Position numbers and translations under genes: made by a program
The notes under the pieces: generated by a model
What the model was told of the DNA's origin: nothing
The model's database searches: none
Seen by the model: only the letters and a program-made list of their open reading frames with translations
Shown: piece by piece, positions 13,320 to 20,731 of the stretch
Position numbering within the stretch: position 1 is the stretch's first letter
Layout of the letters: every line of letters starts with the position of its first letter
Assembly: GCA_964486075.1 (NCBI GenBank)
Contig: CAZALU010000056.1
Location: 1 to 20,731, forward strand
DNA from: JAHIJO01 sp964486075
GTDB lineage: Bacteria; Verrucomicrobiota; Kiritimatiellia; JAAZAB01
Direction: 5' to 3'
DNA length: 20,731 nucleotides

Positions 13320-14204
13320 ATGAACCTTCGCGACATCAAACTCCGCATCCACAGCGTCCGCAAGACCCAGCAGATCACGCGGGCCATGAAAATGGTGGCA
13401 GCCGTCAAATTCCGCCGCGCGCAGGCGCATCTGGTCAACGCCCGGCCCTATGCCGCGCGCATCCGGGAACTCGCGGCCCGGGCATCGGCCGGCTGCGAAC
13501 CCGGCGACGATCCACATCCCCTCCTGCAGCAGCGACCTGTGCACCGGATCCTGTTGATCGTCGTAGCCTCCGATAAGGGGTTATGCGGCAGTTTCAATAA
13601 CAACGTGTCCCGGGCAGCCCAGCGTTTTATCAAGGAACAGGCAGGCATACCGGCCGCCGACCGCCCTGAAATCGGAGTATGGTTGATCGGCCGTAAAATC
13701 AACGACGCCTTCAAGCACTTCCACTCCCCCGGCCTGAAATGCGAACGGTTCGGGTACCTGCCCCAGGCCGAGGCCAAGGCTGCCGAAGTCGGCGGGCAGT
13801 TGAACAAGTTGTTCAAGGAAAGCCGCTACGACAGGGTTGTGGCGATTTACACTGAATTCCAATCGGTCATGCAAAACCGTGTCATTCAAGAGTCCCTGCT
13901 CCCCATGGCTGCCGCACAGTTATCCGGAACGGTCCGCCCGGACGCGCTCTCGATGCTGGTTGAGCCGGATCTGCCTGCTATCCTGGAAGATTTATTACCG
14001 CGTCTGCTGACATCCCAGGTCCAACATATCCTGATGGAATCGGCGGCCTCCGAACAGGGCACGCGTATGAGCATGATGGACCAGGCAACTAAAAACGCGG
14101 ATGACCTGATCACCCAACTGATGCAAAATTACAACAAGGCCCGCCAGTGGAACATCACCCGCGAACTGACCGACCTCACCACCGGCGTGGAAGCCATGGC
14201 CTAA
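13320..14204 (+). CDS. atpG: F-type ATP synthase subunit gamma
   Basis: The 294-residue central-shaft subunit turns inside the alpha/beta head. The N-terminal helix MNLRDIKLRIHSVRKTQQ followed by ITRAMKMVAAVKFRRAQ, the GLCGSFNNNV strand and the C-terminal helix with MDQATKNADDLI and NKARQWNITRELTDLTTGVEAM are all family hallmarks. Length is normal. No good Shine-Dalgarno precedes the ATG at 13320; a REP-like element ends just upstream. The stop is followed at once by an ~81-bp inverted repeat and then by an opposite-strand gene, so the operon appears to end here without atpD and atpC. Confidence 0.95.
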   Translation: MNLRDIKLRIHSVRKTQQITRAMKMVAAVKFRRAQAHLVNARPYAARIRELAARASAGCEPGDDPHPLLQQRPVHRILLIVVASDKGLCGSFNNNVSRAAQRFIKEQAGIPAADRPEIGVWLIGRKINDAFKHFHSPGLKCERFGYLPQAEAKAAEVGGQLNKLFKESRYDRVVAIYTEFQSVMQNRVIQESLLPMAAAQLSGTVRPDALSMLVEPDLPAILEDLLPRLLTSQVQHILMESAASEQGTRMSMMDQATKNADDLITQLMQNYNKARQWNITRELTDLTTGVEAMA

Positions 14205-14205
14205 T

Positions 14206-14287
14206 TTCAGACTTCCTGATCCGGGCGGAAAATAGGCTGGCACATTCAGTGGTTTAAGGCCAGTCAGCCCGGATCAGGGAGTCTGAA
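14206..14287. repeat. ~81-bp inverted-repeat element, copy B
   Basis: TTCAGACTTCCTGATCCGGGC at the left end pairs with GCCCGGATCAGGGAGTCTGAA at the right with a single T-G mismatch. The whole element is nearly identical to 6071-6151 apart from a few substitutions and one inserted base. It starts one base after the atpG stop codon. In RNA it would make a strong hairpin at the 3' end of the ATP synthase transcript. Confidence 0.78.
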
Positions 14288-14321
14288 GTTGGCCAAGAAT
14301 GAGAACCGCCACAGACGAATT

Positions 14322-14693
14322 TTAATCTGCTTTCCGCCCGTAGGCTACAAGGCTCAAAAGAAGGATCCCTATGGTCTCTCGGTCTTGGATTTGATGCGCC
14401 CGGTTAATCTTATGGATAGCATTGAGAGCCCATTTCCGGGCGTTTGAGTCGTCAGCCTGAAGCATAGACGCCAGAGGCAAAACTGCCCTTGCGTCCCGAA
14501 TTTCTCCTAGAACAATCGCCACGTTCTCTTGCGTCGAATTGTCTGGAGCTTTGAGATAGGGCAAGAGATATGGAATAGCATTTGTCCCCTCGTGGAGAAT
14601 TATCTTCGTATCATTGTAGGCGGCACTATTCCACATCAGCGCACGGGTGTCGCCGCTGCTCCTGTCGCCCCAGCGGTTCCAATTCAGCCTCAC
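14322..14693 (-). CDS. HEAT-repeat-like protein, probably truncated at its N-terminus
   Basis: The 123-residue reading frame contains two HEAT-like helical repeats: GTNAIPYLLPYLKAPDNSTQ and EIRDARAVLPLASMLQADDS, with ENVAIVLGEI and RKWALNAIHKINRA as the second helices. The GTNAIP phrase recurs in HEAT-repeat proteins of Verrucomicrobia and their relatives (from memory). The best available start is a GTG at 14693 without a ribosome binding site. The frame stays open upstream to about 14807 with no ATG and low-complexity Ser/Cys-rich sequence, so the natural N-terminus may have been lost. HEAT repeats mediate protein-protein contacts; no function can be assigned. It runs toward the atpG end. 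Confidence 0.6.
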   Translation of the reverse strand: MRLNWNRWGDRSSGDTRALMWNSAAYNDTKIILHEGTNAIPYLLPYLKAPDNSTQENVAIVLGEIRDARAVLPLASMLQADDSNARKWALNAIHKINRAHQIQDRETIGILLLSLVAYGRKAD

Positions 14694-15023
14694 ATTTGAG
14701 TGTTGGCGGGGGCAAGAACGACATAGTGACGAACTATAGGCAGGGGTTGATGGCCCCTGCGTAGAGCGTCGAGGGGTATGGGCCGAGCCAACGCAACAAC
14801 ATGCCGATCACAAAAAGAGGACCTTTCTAACGAGTCTTGACACACTTAAAAAATTTCTTGTCCCGGCCTTGCCATTGCGATAACCTTAAAACAATATCCG
14901 CGTTCAGCCCCGGACCATGCTGCGGACGCCACTACGGTGCCCCGCCCGGTGATGAGCTGGATTTTTTTAGCAGCATCGACCTTTGATTTGTGACCTGCGA
15001 CTTTCGACCTTGAGCTTATCTTT
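14694..15023. other. Intergenic region between the HEAT-repeat frame and pdxA
   Basis: These 330 bases contain no convincing gene. Near the right end (14976-15013) is a short stretch of related units, GACCTTTGA, GACCTGCGAC and TTTCGACCTT, resembling a degenerate tandem repeat of a GAC-C/T-TT unit just ahead of the pdxA start codon. No good promoter or terminator stands out. Confidence 0.45.
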
Positions 15024-16061
15024 ATGAAAAACGTCGTACTAGCCATCACGGTGGGCGACCCGGGCGGCATTGGGGCGGAAGTCGCCCTGAAAGCCGCCTA
15101 TGGGGGCCGCTGGCCGCATTACCTGCGCTTGGTGCTTGTTGGCGATCACGAACTGCTGGCGCGCACAGCCCGGCAGCTGCGGCTTGCGCTGCCGCCGATG
15201 CTGGATTTAGCCGGATCATTGCCAACCAAGGCGCCGGTCGTCAGTTGGGAACCAATGGTCGATGCGCGTCAAAAACTTTTTCGCTCTGCCTGGCGGGCGG
15301 GTATCAGCGGCCGTTCCCAAGGGCGCGCTGCGGCGCAATGGATCCAGGCCGCTGTTGCGGGATGTCAGACCGGATTGTTTGACGGCATGGTCACTGGGCC
15401 AATCTGCAAAAAGAGCCTGCAATTGGCCGGAATCCCCTTTGCGGGGCATACCGAATACCTGGCAGCCCTCACTAACACCAAGCATTATGCCATGCTGCTA
15501 ATGGACAAGCGACTGCGGGTGACGCTCGTCACACGCCACCTGCCTTTAGCCCAGGTCGCTTCCGCTCTGACCCGGCAGGCCATCGTAGAAGCCGCGGAAT
15601 TAACCGCCACCGGACTGGACTGGCTCGGTATAAAAAACCAGAGTATCGGCGTCTGCGCCCTGAATCCGCACGCCGGCGATGAAGGACTATTGGGTCGCGA
15701 AGAAATCACCACGATTATTCCGGCCATCCGCGCCCTGCAACGCCGCGGGGTCAAGGTCCAAGGCCCAATCCCGGCCGATGTCATTTTTCATCAGGCATTG
15801 CGTGGACGGCACGGCGCGGTTCTGGCCATGTATCATGACCAGGGCTTGGGCCCGCTGAAGATGCTCGCATTCGAGCGCGGGATAAATCTGACCTTGGGCC
15901 TGCCCATTCTCCGGACATCCCCGGACCATGGCACGGCGTTCGACATTGCCGGCAAGGGAGTTGCCAATCCGGGCAGCATGATAGCCGCGATCCAACTGGC
16001 CGTCCGGCTGGCGCGGCTAAAAAATCCATGGAAAACATCAGCATACGGCAAAAAAATGTGA
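15024..16061 (+). CDS. pdxA: 4-hydroxythreonine-4-phosphate dehydrogenase PdxA
   Basis: The 345-residue enzyme of pyridoxal 5'-phosphate biosynthesis oxidises 4-phosphohydroxy-L-threonine with NAD(P), giving 3-amino-1-hydroxyacetone phosphate after decarboxylation. Family signatures are complete: ITVGDPGGIGAE near the start, TGPICKKSL, GHTEYLA (H142), and the three divalent-metal ligands H172 (TRHLPLAQV), H216 (NPHAGD) and H271 (YHDQGLGPLK), then SPDHGTAFDIAGKG. NPHAGD replaces the more common NPHAGE conservatively. The start fits the family N-terminus, although the Shine-Dalgarno is weak. It implies the DXP-dependent vitamin B6 route; pdxJ and other pathway genes are not in the window. Confidence 0.95.
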   Translation: MKNVVLAITVGDPGGIGAEVALKAAYGGRWPHYLRLVLVGDHELLARTARQLRLALPPMLDLAGSLPTKAPVVSWEPMVDARQKLFRSAWRAGISGRSQGRAAAQWIQAAVAGCQTGLFDGMVTGPICKKSLQLAGIPFAGHTEYLAALTNTKHYAMLLMDKRLRVTLVTRHLPLAQVASALTRQAIVEAAELTATGLDWLGIKNQSIGVCALNPHAGDEGLLGREEITTIIPAIRALQRRGVKVQGPIPADVIFHQALRGRHGAVLAMYHDQGLGPLKMLAFERGINLTLGLPILRTSPDHGTAFDIAGKGVANPGSMIAAIQLAVRLARLKNPWKTSAYGKKM

Positions 16062-16143
16062 ATTTAAATGTCAATTCGAAGATCGGACGCGACGAAGCGC
16101 ATGCCTTTATTTTTTAGAAACCCGCATGTCCTGATCCTGGGAG

Positions 16144-16163
16144 GGACACGTTTAATCGTGTCC
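16144..16163. repeat. Short hairpin downstream of pdxA
   Basis: GGACACG (16144-16150) and CGTGTCC (16157-16163) form a perfect 7-bp stem with loop TTTAAT. It lies about 80 bp after the pdxA stop in the otherwise gene-free 278-bp gap before the repeat-containing surface protein. There is no U-tract, so an intrinsic terminator is not well supported. Confidence 0.35.
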
Positions 16164-16339
16164 ATCCGATTTTGTACAGCTTCCGGGCGGTTTACAACGA
16201 CACTGAACGGTGGACCCAATGACAATGACCATCGGGGACCCAATCGAAAAATCGCTTGAGTCGCGGTCTCATTCGTGCGATACATTCAATACATAGCAAG
16301 GCAATTCAAACGATAACCAACAACTTCAGGAGGTCCGGC

Positions 16340-17506
16340 ATGATCGCCAGGAACATCGCAGCGGCAGTATTGGCTATAATCGGAATCACGGTTTGGGGAG
16401 ATCTTCCCCAGCAACAGCCCACTGCCCAAGAGGAGAATGCCGGCGGCTTCCAACTTTCGCTGGTGACTCCCGTGCAAATCCAGAATGCCCAGCGTTCCAT
16501 CCATGGGCTGCGCCTGAATATTATCTACGGACGTAACGACAACCTTAAAGGCATGGATATCGGGTTAGCCAACGATCTGACCGGCAATCTGCGCGGCGCC
16601 CAGATCGGTATCGTCAATAACGCAGATGGAACGGGGAAAGCCCTGCAACTGGGCATCGTCAACCTTATGGGGCTCGAGCTCCAGGGCATACAGCTGGCGC
16701 CGGCCGGCGTAAACTTCGTGAACGTGGACTCGGCCGGCTGGCAACTGGCCGGCGCGGGCGCCAACCTGACTATCGGGAAACAGGCGGGCGGACAAATGAA
16801 CGTTGTCGGCGTCAACTTTGTCGGCGGCGACGGCGACAACCAGCTTTCAGCCGCCGGCCTCAACTGGGCTTATGGAAAAGCAAACGGGGGCCAATGGATA
16901 GGTGCCGGCTTCAACGCCGCCGGTAACGATGCCACCCTGCAAATCGCCGGCTTCGGCGGCAACCTTACCATGGGCCATGCCGATGCCGGCCAGTTGACGG
17001 CGATCGGCGCGAATGTCGCCCTTGATGCTGTCGACAAACAGATTTGCGGGATTGGCCTGAACTACGTGGATACCAGCGTCAGCGGCGCACAAGTCGACAT
17101 CATCGGCATCAATTGGGCCAGGAATTCCGCCGTGGCTCAGATTGACGGCATCGGACTGAACGTCGCGCTCGAACAAGTTAGTGGCGCTCAATTCAACGGC
17201 ATCGGCATCAACTACGGCAACAACGATATTAACGGCGCGCAAGTCGTCGGCTGTGCTGGCTTCAATATGGCTTCCGGCAACGCCAATGGAGCCCAAGCGG
17301 TCCTGCTCCTGCTAGGCGCCAATTATGCCGCCAACATTGAAGGCATGCAATGGTCGGCTGTTAATATCGTTTCCGAGAAGATGGTCGGATTCCAGTTCGG
17401 TGTGATCAATTATGCAGCCGAGCTCGACGGGATACAGTTCGGCGTGATCAACATCGCGCCCAAGAACATCACGCCGTTCATGCCGATCGTCAACGCCAAC
17501 TGGTGA
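16340..17506 (+). CDS. Secreted G-x-N / G-x-Q short-repeat protein (LA_2272-like surface repeat type)
   Basis: The 388-residue product starts with a signal peptide (MIARNIAAAVLAIIGITVWG), then Gln-rich linker sequence. From about residue 60 to the end it consists of degenerate units of roughly 17-20 residues in the style GAQ-x-IGIVN, for example GAQIGIVNNADG, AQIDGIGLNVALEQVSG, AQFNGIGINYGNNDING and FQFGVINYAAELDG, closing with FMPIVNANW. Such regularly spaced G/N/Q units are typical of LA_2272-like surface-repeat proteins and suggest a solenoid or beta-helix fold. It is presumably exported to the periplasm or cell surface. AGGAGG at 16328-16333 fixes the ATG at 16340 rather than an upstream in-frame ATG at 16256. 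Its function is unknown and it stands alone. Confidence 0.8.
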   Translation: MIARNIAAAVLAIIGITVWGDLPQQQPTAQEENAGGFQLSLVTPVQIQNAQRSIHGLRLNIIYGRNDNLKGMDIGLANDLTGNLRGAQIGIVNNADGTGKALQLGIVNLMGLELQGIQLAPAGVNFVNVDSAGWQLAGAGANLTIGKQAGGQMNVVGVNFVGGDGDNQLSAAGLNWAYGKANGGQWIGAGFNAAGNDATLQIAGFGGNLTMGHADAGQLTAIGANVALDAVDKQICGIGLNYVDTSVSGAQVDIIGINWARNSAVAQIDGIGLNVALEQVSGAQFNGIGINYGNNDINGAQVVGCAGFNMASGNANGAQAVLLLLGANYAANIEGMQWSAVNIVSEKMVGFQFGVINYAAELDGIQFGVINIAPKNITPFMPIVNANW

Positions 17507-17705
17507 GCCCTCCGCGGCAAAGCCCTTGTCGGATGGTAAATGGCGTGCCACAGCGACTTGTCCTTCGCAGCTACGACCGGAGGAAGAGCGCAGGAGGAAG
17601 TTTCCGAGTGAAGCCGGGATCAAGGTTCAGCGCTTCACGGTTAAACGGTTGTTAATTTTTCGGCGATTGTTGCAACCATGAACTGACAAACAGTGCCAAG
17701 CAACT

Positions 17706-17736
17706 CTCCCCTCCTGGGAGGGGCCGGGGGTGGGTC
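17706..17736. repeat. GC-rich CCACCCC-type repeat, partial copy
   Basis: CTCCCCTCCTGGGAGGGG followed by CCGGGGGTGGGTC matches, in inverse orientation, the ends of the elements at 3695-3834 and 7636-7753. CCCCTCCTGGGAGGGG is itself nearly palindromic. Only one end of the longer element is recognisable here. Confidence 0.6.
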
Positions 17737-17765
17737 ATTTCAGCCTAAACCCAGCAGTTGAATCC

Positions 17766-17934
17766 ACTACGAAACAACACGAAATGCACGAAAATGTAGG
17801 ATTTAATTGAAATTCGGATATGTTTTTCAATCTGGTCTTTCACTCAATGGGTGCAGCTTTACCGCAGTGCCACTTGCAACATAATATATTCATCATCTAT
17901 ATATTACTTTCGTGTGTTGCGCGTATTTCGTAGT
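17766..17934. repeat. Inverted-repeat element with ACTACGAAA ends
   Basis: The left end ACTACGAAACAACACGAAAT and the right end ATTTCGTAGT, extended inward as TTTCGTGTGTTGCGCG, are imperfect inverted repeats. Between them are about 110 bases of A+T-rich sequence. The plan resembles the ACCACGGAT element in the atpH-atpA gap but the sequence differs. It lies downstream of both converging genes. Confidence 0.5.
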
Positions 17935-17953
17935 TAAAATGCTCTTCTCAGGT

Positions 17954-19063
17954 TCAGTTTCCCTTCCCTGCTTTCCGACGCCCCTGGCCACAGATTTCGG
18001 ACGAGACCCGGTCGCATTCCTCGAAGAACGTCTCGATATTGACTAGCGGCACCTCGGGCTCCAGAACGTGCGTTGGCGAAAGCATGAGTCCGCCGTTAGC
18101 GGCCTGTAAGTTTTCCGCCAGCTCGCGCACGACCCGCCGCATATCATCCGGCGTGCCGAACGGGAACGTGGTTTGTGTTCCAACGCATCCGTCAAAAGCC
18201 AGGCGTTTGCCGCAACGTTTGCGTATGCCTAAAAGATTCATGCATTCCGGCTGGACGGGGTTGAGAATGGTGATGCCTATCTCCACAATATCGTCCAGGA
18301 TGGCTTCGATATTGCCGTCCGAATGATACCACACATGAAGGTCTGGCTTGATTGACCGGGCGGCGGCAATCACCTTGGCCCAGCGGGGCTTCATGACGGC
18401 CCGCCACAGCTCCGGCGCAAACATCATGGTGTTCTGGTTGGCCACGTCGTCGCCGATGGTTATATAATCATAACCGGCCCGGGCGGCCGCAACCGCCGTA
18501 CGCAGGTTGTTTTCGCAGAACCGATCCAGCAGCAGTTCCGCCCACTCGCGCCGCACGAGTAAATCCTCCAGGAACGGTTCATAGCCACGCACCTGCCAGG
18601 CGCTTTCATACATATGGCCGACCCAAACGTTCGATGCCAACCCCCTGGCATGCGCCTCCTGGCCGGCCTGGCGCATGGCCGCATCGGACCAGCCCGCGTT
18701 TACGGCAAGGGGGTATTTTTCGATTTCATCGAACCGCTCGGCGTTGCGCAAGGGGCTGATATATTCCGTAAAATGATGAAAGCCGCCATGCTGATGCCCG
18801 CAGCCGTTGCCATCGATCGTGAAACCGTCCTTGCCATGCGTCTTGCCTGGGTGGTACCCGGCATGGTCCGGGAACTTGAAGTCGGAAGGAGGAGTCAGGC
18901 CGGCGCCGCCGGGCAGATCCATGTCAAAATGCGTCCACAGGTTCGAGGCGCCAAGCTTGGTCTTGAAACGTTGTTCGAGATCGGGAATAAAGCTGGCATG
19001 TCGTGGAATGCGGTCCACAGGTTGAAAGTTGGCAAAAGCCAGGAATCGCTCGCGCTTGTTCAT
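17954..19063 (-). CDS. Uroporphyrinogen decarboxylase-like protein (HSDG type)
   Basis: The 369-residue protein belongs to the URO-D/MtaA superfamily. It opens with the family phrase NKRERFLAFANFQPVDRIPR, has GYDYITIGDDVANQNTMMFAPELW (about 197-220) and the barrel strand LHVWYHSDGNIEAILDDIVEIG, where HSDG (247-250) takes the place of the zinc-binding His-x-Cys of corrinoid methyltransferases. NPVQPECMN and the C-terminal SPTHVLEPEVPLVN complete the pattern. Without the Cys it probably does not bind zinc as MtaA does, and it lacks true HemE features. Proteins of this type are numerous in Lentisphaerae-like genomes (recollection) with no assigned reaction. AAAGGAA precedes the ATG at 19063. A distant paralogue lies 87 bp upstream on the same strand. 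Confidence 0.8.
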   Translation of the reverse strand: MNKRERFLAFANFQPVDRIPRHASFIPDLEQRFKTKLGASNLWTHFDMDLPGGAGLTPPSDFKFPDHAGYHPGKTHGKDGFTIDGNGCGHQHGGFHHFTEYISPLRNAERFDEIEKYPLAVNAGWSDAAMRQAGQEAHARGLASNVWVGHMYESAWQVRGYEPFLEDLLVRREWAELLLDRFCENNLRTAVAAARAGYDYITIGDDVANQNTMMFAPELWRAVMKPRWAKVIAAARSIKPDLHVWYHSDGNIEAILDDIVEIGITILNPVQPECMNLLGIRKRCGKRLAFDGCVGTQTTFPFGTPDDMRRVVRELAENLQAANGGLMLSPTHVLEPEVPLVNIETFFEECDRVSSEICGQGRRKAGKGN

Positions 19064-19150
19064 GGGGTTCCTTTCTGTTCGAGGATCAGGGTTCTATAGA
19101 AGCGGAGTCACCGCCCCTTTTCGTTCCGCTCTGTCGCACTTTAGGCAGCC

Positions 19151-20428
19151 TTACTTTGTCCGGGCGGCTTCTGCGCGCGCCAGACGAACCCAGCGCGCCA
19201 AGCGCGTTGGCTCATTGTTTAGAGTATGCACATCCTTCATAATAATTTCCAGGCGGCAGGCGCGAGCGATATCCAGGGTCTGCCGGAGATCGGCACGGAT
19301 TGCGTTTTCGTCAAACAGACTCGTGCTGATCAAGGTTGGATTCGGCTTGCGCGAGAATACGCAATCCCGGCCCAGCGCCTCGGCCATAAAGACCTGATCC
19401 GCCCAAGGCGATACGGATACCCGGGCCAGGTTAGGGAGCTGCTTAAGAATATGCCACCGATTATGTACCGGCTCACAGCAACCGTAATAGCATTTGCCGA
19501 ACTTGGCAACCAGTTCGAGCTGGTAAGGGAAAATAAACTCCTCGAACTGCGGCGGGCCCACCCCTACGGTTTCCTGTGATTCACTCAGCATCCACAGGTC
19601 ACGATTGCGCACGATACTGCCGGGTTTCCAATCCGCCTGCGGCAAAGAGTGCGTGTAGCCCACGCTGCCGGAGCCCAGGTATTCGTTCTCGTTGTTCAAC
19701 GAATAGAGGCCTTCCCTTTCGAGCCAGTCGATAAAGGCCAGGTGGTCATCCCGCAGAAAAGCCATTAGACGGTGCAAGCCAGCCGGGTTGTCATACATGG
19801 CCATCATCAGACCTTCAAGCCCGATCAATTCGATCGCCGGCCACGTCATACCCAAGGTCCAGTAGTGCGCGCCGCGCATGCGCACCGACAGAATACCGTC
19901 AAACACGTTTTCTAGTCGCGCTTTCGCGGCCAGCGAGGCGTCGCGGTCAACGGAAAATGTTCGGGGATGTAAATTATCAAAATCCTTGTCCAGGTCCCGG
20001 ATCGGCGGATCCCAGCAGCGGGCGCCTAAAGGGGTGCCGCTATCGCTATGATGCATGATCACGACCACGCCGTAGTTGCTCGTAGCAACCTTCCAATTCG
20101 TGTTGATCACCGGCTCAACGACATGGTCGTCCTGCAATTCCTCGAATTGCCAGATCGTTGCACGCAATCCGTATTCCACTCCGCGCGCCCATTCCCCGAC
20201 ACATCTGCAAATCTCGCCCGGCAGAGGGTGATTCCGGTCGCGCACTCCGGAGAGTTCGGCCAGGATCATCACCCGGTCGGCTTCCCCAGCATCCAGTGCG
20301 TACCAAGCCCTACGCCGCTCGGCGTTGACTGGGCTTTCCGAGATGGCCCTCACCCTTTCTGCAAGCCGTCGCAGGATATCGATATCGGCCTGCTTGTCAG
20401 AACTTGGAGTCAATTTGGCAATGTGCAT
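19151..20428 (-). CDS. Distant uroporphyrinogen decarboxylase / methyltransferase-like protein
   Basis: The 425-residue protein is a divergent member of the URO-D-like barrel group. The C-terminal half holds the most telling segment, FGKCYYGCCEPVHNRWHILK (C317, C318, E319, H322), equivalent in place to the metal-binding strand of MtaA-like enzymes, followed by VSVSPWADQVFMAEALG and KPNPTLIS. The N-terminal half (AWYALDAGEADRVMILAEL) resembles the opening of related proteins that some databases label 'trimethylamine corrinoid protein 2', a name I would not transfer. Length is greater than HemE. The start at 20428 has a weak GGGA upstream. It probably forms an operon with the HSDG-type protein downstream. 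A corrinoid or methyl-transfer role is inference only. Confidence 0.65.
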   Translation of the reverse strand: MHIAKLTPSSDKQADIDILRRLAERVRAISESPVNAERRRAWYALDAGEADRVMILAELSGVRDRNHPLPGEICRCVGEWARGVEYGLRATIWQFEELQDDHVVEPVINTNWKVATSNYGVVVIMHHSDSGTPLGARCWDPPIRDLDKDFDNLHPRTFSVDRDASLAAKARLENVFDGILSVRMRGAHYWTLGMTWPAIELIGLEGLMMAMYDNPAGLHRLMAFLRDDHLAFIDWLEREGLYSLNNENEYLGSGSVGYTHSLPQADWKPGSIVRNRDLWMLSESQETVGVGPPQFEEFIFPYQLELVAKFGKCYYGCCEPVHNRWHILKQLPNLARVSVSPWADQVFMAEALGRDCVFSRKPNPTLISTSLFDENAIRADLRQTLDIARACRLEIIMKDVHTLNNEPTRLARWVRLARAEAARTK

Positions 20429-20608
20429 CTATTTATCCCAAAAGCCGGCTCTGCCCGCCACATAATATGCCATTTCTTAAATCCACGCCAGCGTGCTTGA
20501 TATGGAACAGGCGATAAGGTACTTTTTTCCGTGTGAACAAGCAAGCATCTCTCGTTCGGCATATTGCAGACAATGAATTATGATCGGCAGTTGCCAGCCG
20601 ACTATTAT

Positions 20609-20731
20609 ATTGGGCGGGAACACCCAATGGGCTTCCCGCCTCCGCTCTGAAGCAGAGCGACGGAGAGCCACTCCCACCTTTTAGAATTGGGGGCTGGTGG
20701 GCAATCCGCTCCCGGCTCTCGAGGAGGTCGG
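20609..20731. repeat. Dense nested palindromes at the window end
   Basis: Several stems overlap. ATTGGG (20609-20614) pairs with CCCAAT (20623-20628); GGCGGGAA (20613-20620) with TTCCCGCC (20633-20640); CGCTCT (20643-20648) with AGAGCG (20654-20659); AGAGCC (20664-20669) with GGCTCT (20714-20719); and CCCACC (20673-20678) with GGTGGG (20696-20701). The first two are mutually exclusive. The structure may continue past the window. It lies 180-300 bp upstream of the minus-strand URO-D-like gene; the stretch 20429-20608 shows no gene. It could be another palindromic repeat family or a structured leader. Confidence 0.5.

Larger units (their letters stand above)
17507..17953. other. Repeat-filled intergenic region
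   Basis: No gene is supportable in these 447 bases between two converging genes. It contains GTGAAGC...GCTTCAC (about 17608-17638) as a hairpin, a partial GC-rich repeat at 17706-17736 and a long inverted repeat at 17766-17934. Confidence 0.6.

Noticed and set aside
8366..14204. Interpretation of the ATP synthase cluster as an N-ATPase
   Set aside because: N-ATPase operons begin with atpDC, lack delta and have a c subunit with two carboxylates; this cluster has a delta gene, no atpDC in front and one carboxylate in c.
16256..16339. Upstream in-frame start for the repeat protein
   Set aside because: The ATG at 16340 has an AGGAGG and begins a proper signal peptide; the upstream extension has neither.
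17954..19063. HemE (heme-pathway uroporphyrinogen decarboxylase)
   Set aside because: The N-terminal HemE signature and substrate-binding residues are absent, and no heme biosynthesis genes adjoin.

Overview
The window reads as a chromosomal piece of a moderately GC-rich bacterium, most likely from the PVC superphylum (Kiritimatiellota, Lentisphaerota or Verrucomicrobiota). This is an inference from gene content. It has a prepilin-like protein with an N-terminal methylation motif and a C-terminal NHDGQGGN-type motif, HEAT-repeat sequence with the phrase GTNAIPYLL, several divergent uroporphyrinogen-decarboxylase-like (URO-D) proteins, a Gfo/Idh/MocA oxidoreductase, and intergenic DNA full of palindromic repeats. 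No rRNA, tRNA, CRISPR array, transposase or phage gene was seen.

Layout. 1-825 (minus): an OsmC-family protein followed by an ECF-type sigma factor that is cut short by a palindromic repeat. 826-1554: no recognisable gene. 1555-3595 (plus): a Gfo/Idh/MocA oxidoreductase and a URO-D/methyltransferase-like protein, 7 bp apart. 4010-6034 (plus): an archaeal-type pair, a class I (DhnA-type) aldolase and 3-dehydroquinate synthase II, which could start aromatic biosynthesis from aspartate semialdehyde or make an aminohydroxybenzoate. 6307-7336 (minus): prepilin-like protein and tRNA adenosine deaminase TadA. 8045-8224 (plus): a short tatA gene behind a good sigma70-like promoter. 8366-14204 (plus): an F-type ATP synthase cluster in the order atpZ-like, atpI/R-like, a, c, b, delta, alpha, gamma. 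The beta and epsilon genes (atpD, atpC) are not in the window. 14322-14693 (minus): HEAT-repeat remnant or small protein. 15024-16061 (plus): pdxA. 16340-17506 (plus): a secreted protein made of short G-x-N/G-x-Q repeats. 17954-20428 (minus): two further URO-D-like proteins.

The most unusual protein signal is the ATP synthase c subunit. It carries a charged helical extension of about 41 residues after its second membrane helix, together with a Gln...Glu-Ser...Tyr pattern that partly matches Na+-binding rotor rings. The most unusual DNA signal is the density of palindromic elements. REP/REPIN-like GTAG...CTAC elements (one supplies the stop codon of the truncated sigma factor, two lie in gaps of the ATP synthase cluster), an ~81-bp inverted repeat lying just after two gene ends, a CCACCCC-type GC-rich repeat, and several long hairpins together occupy most of the larger intergenic gaps.
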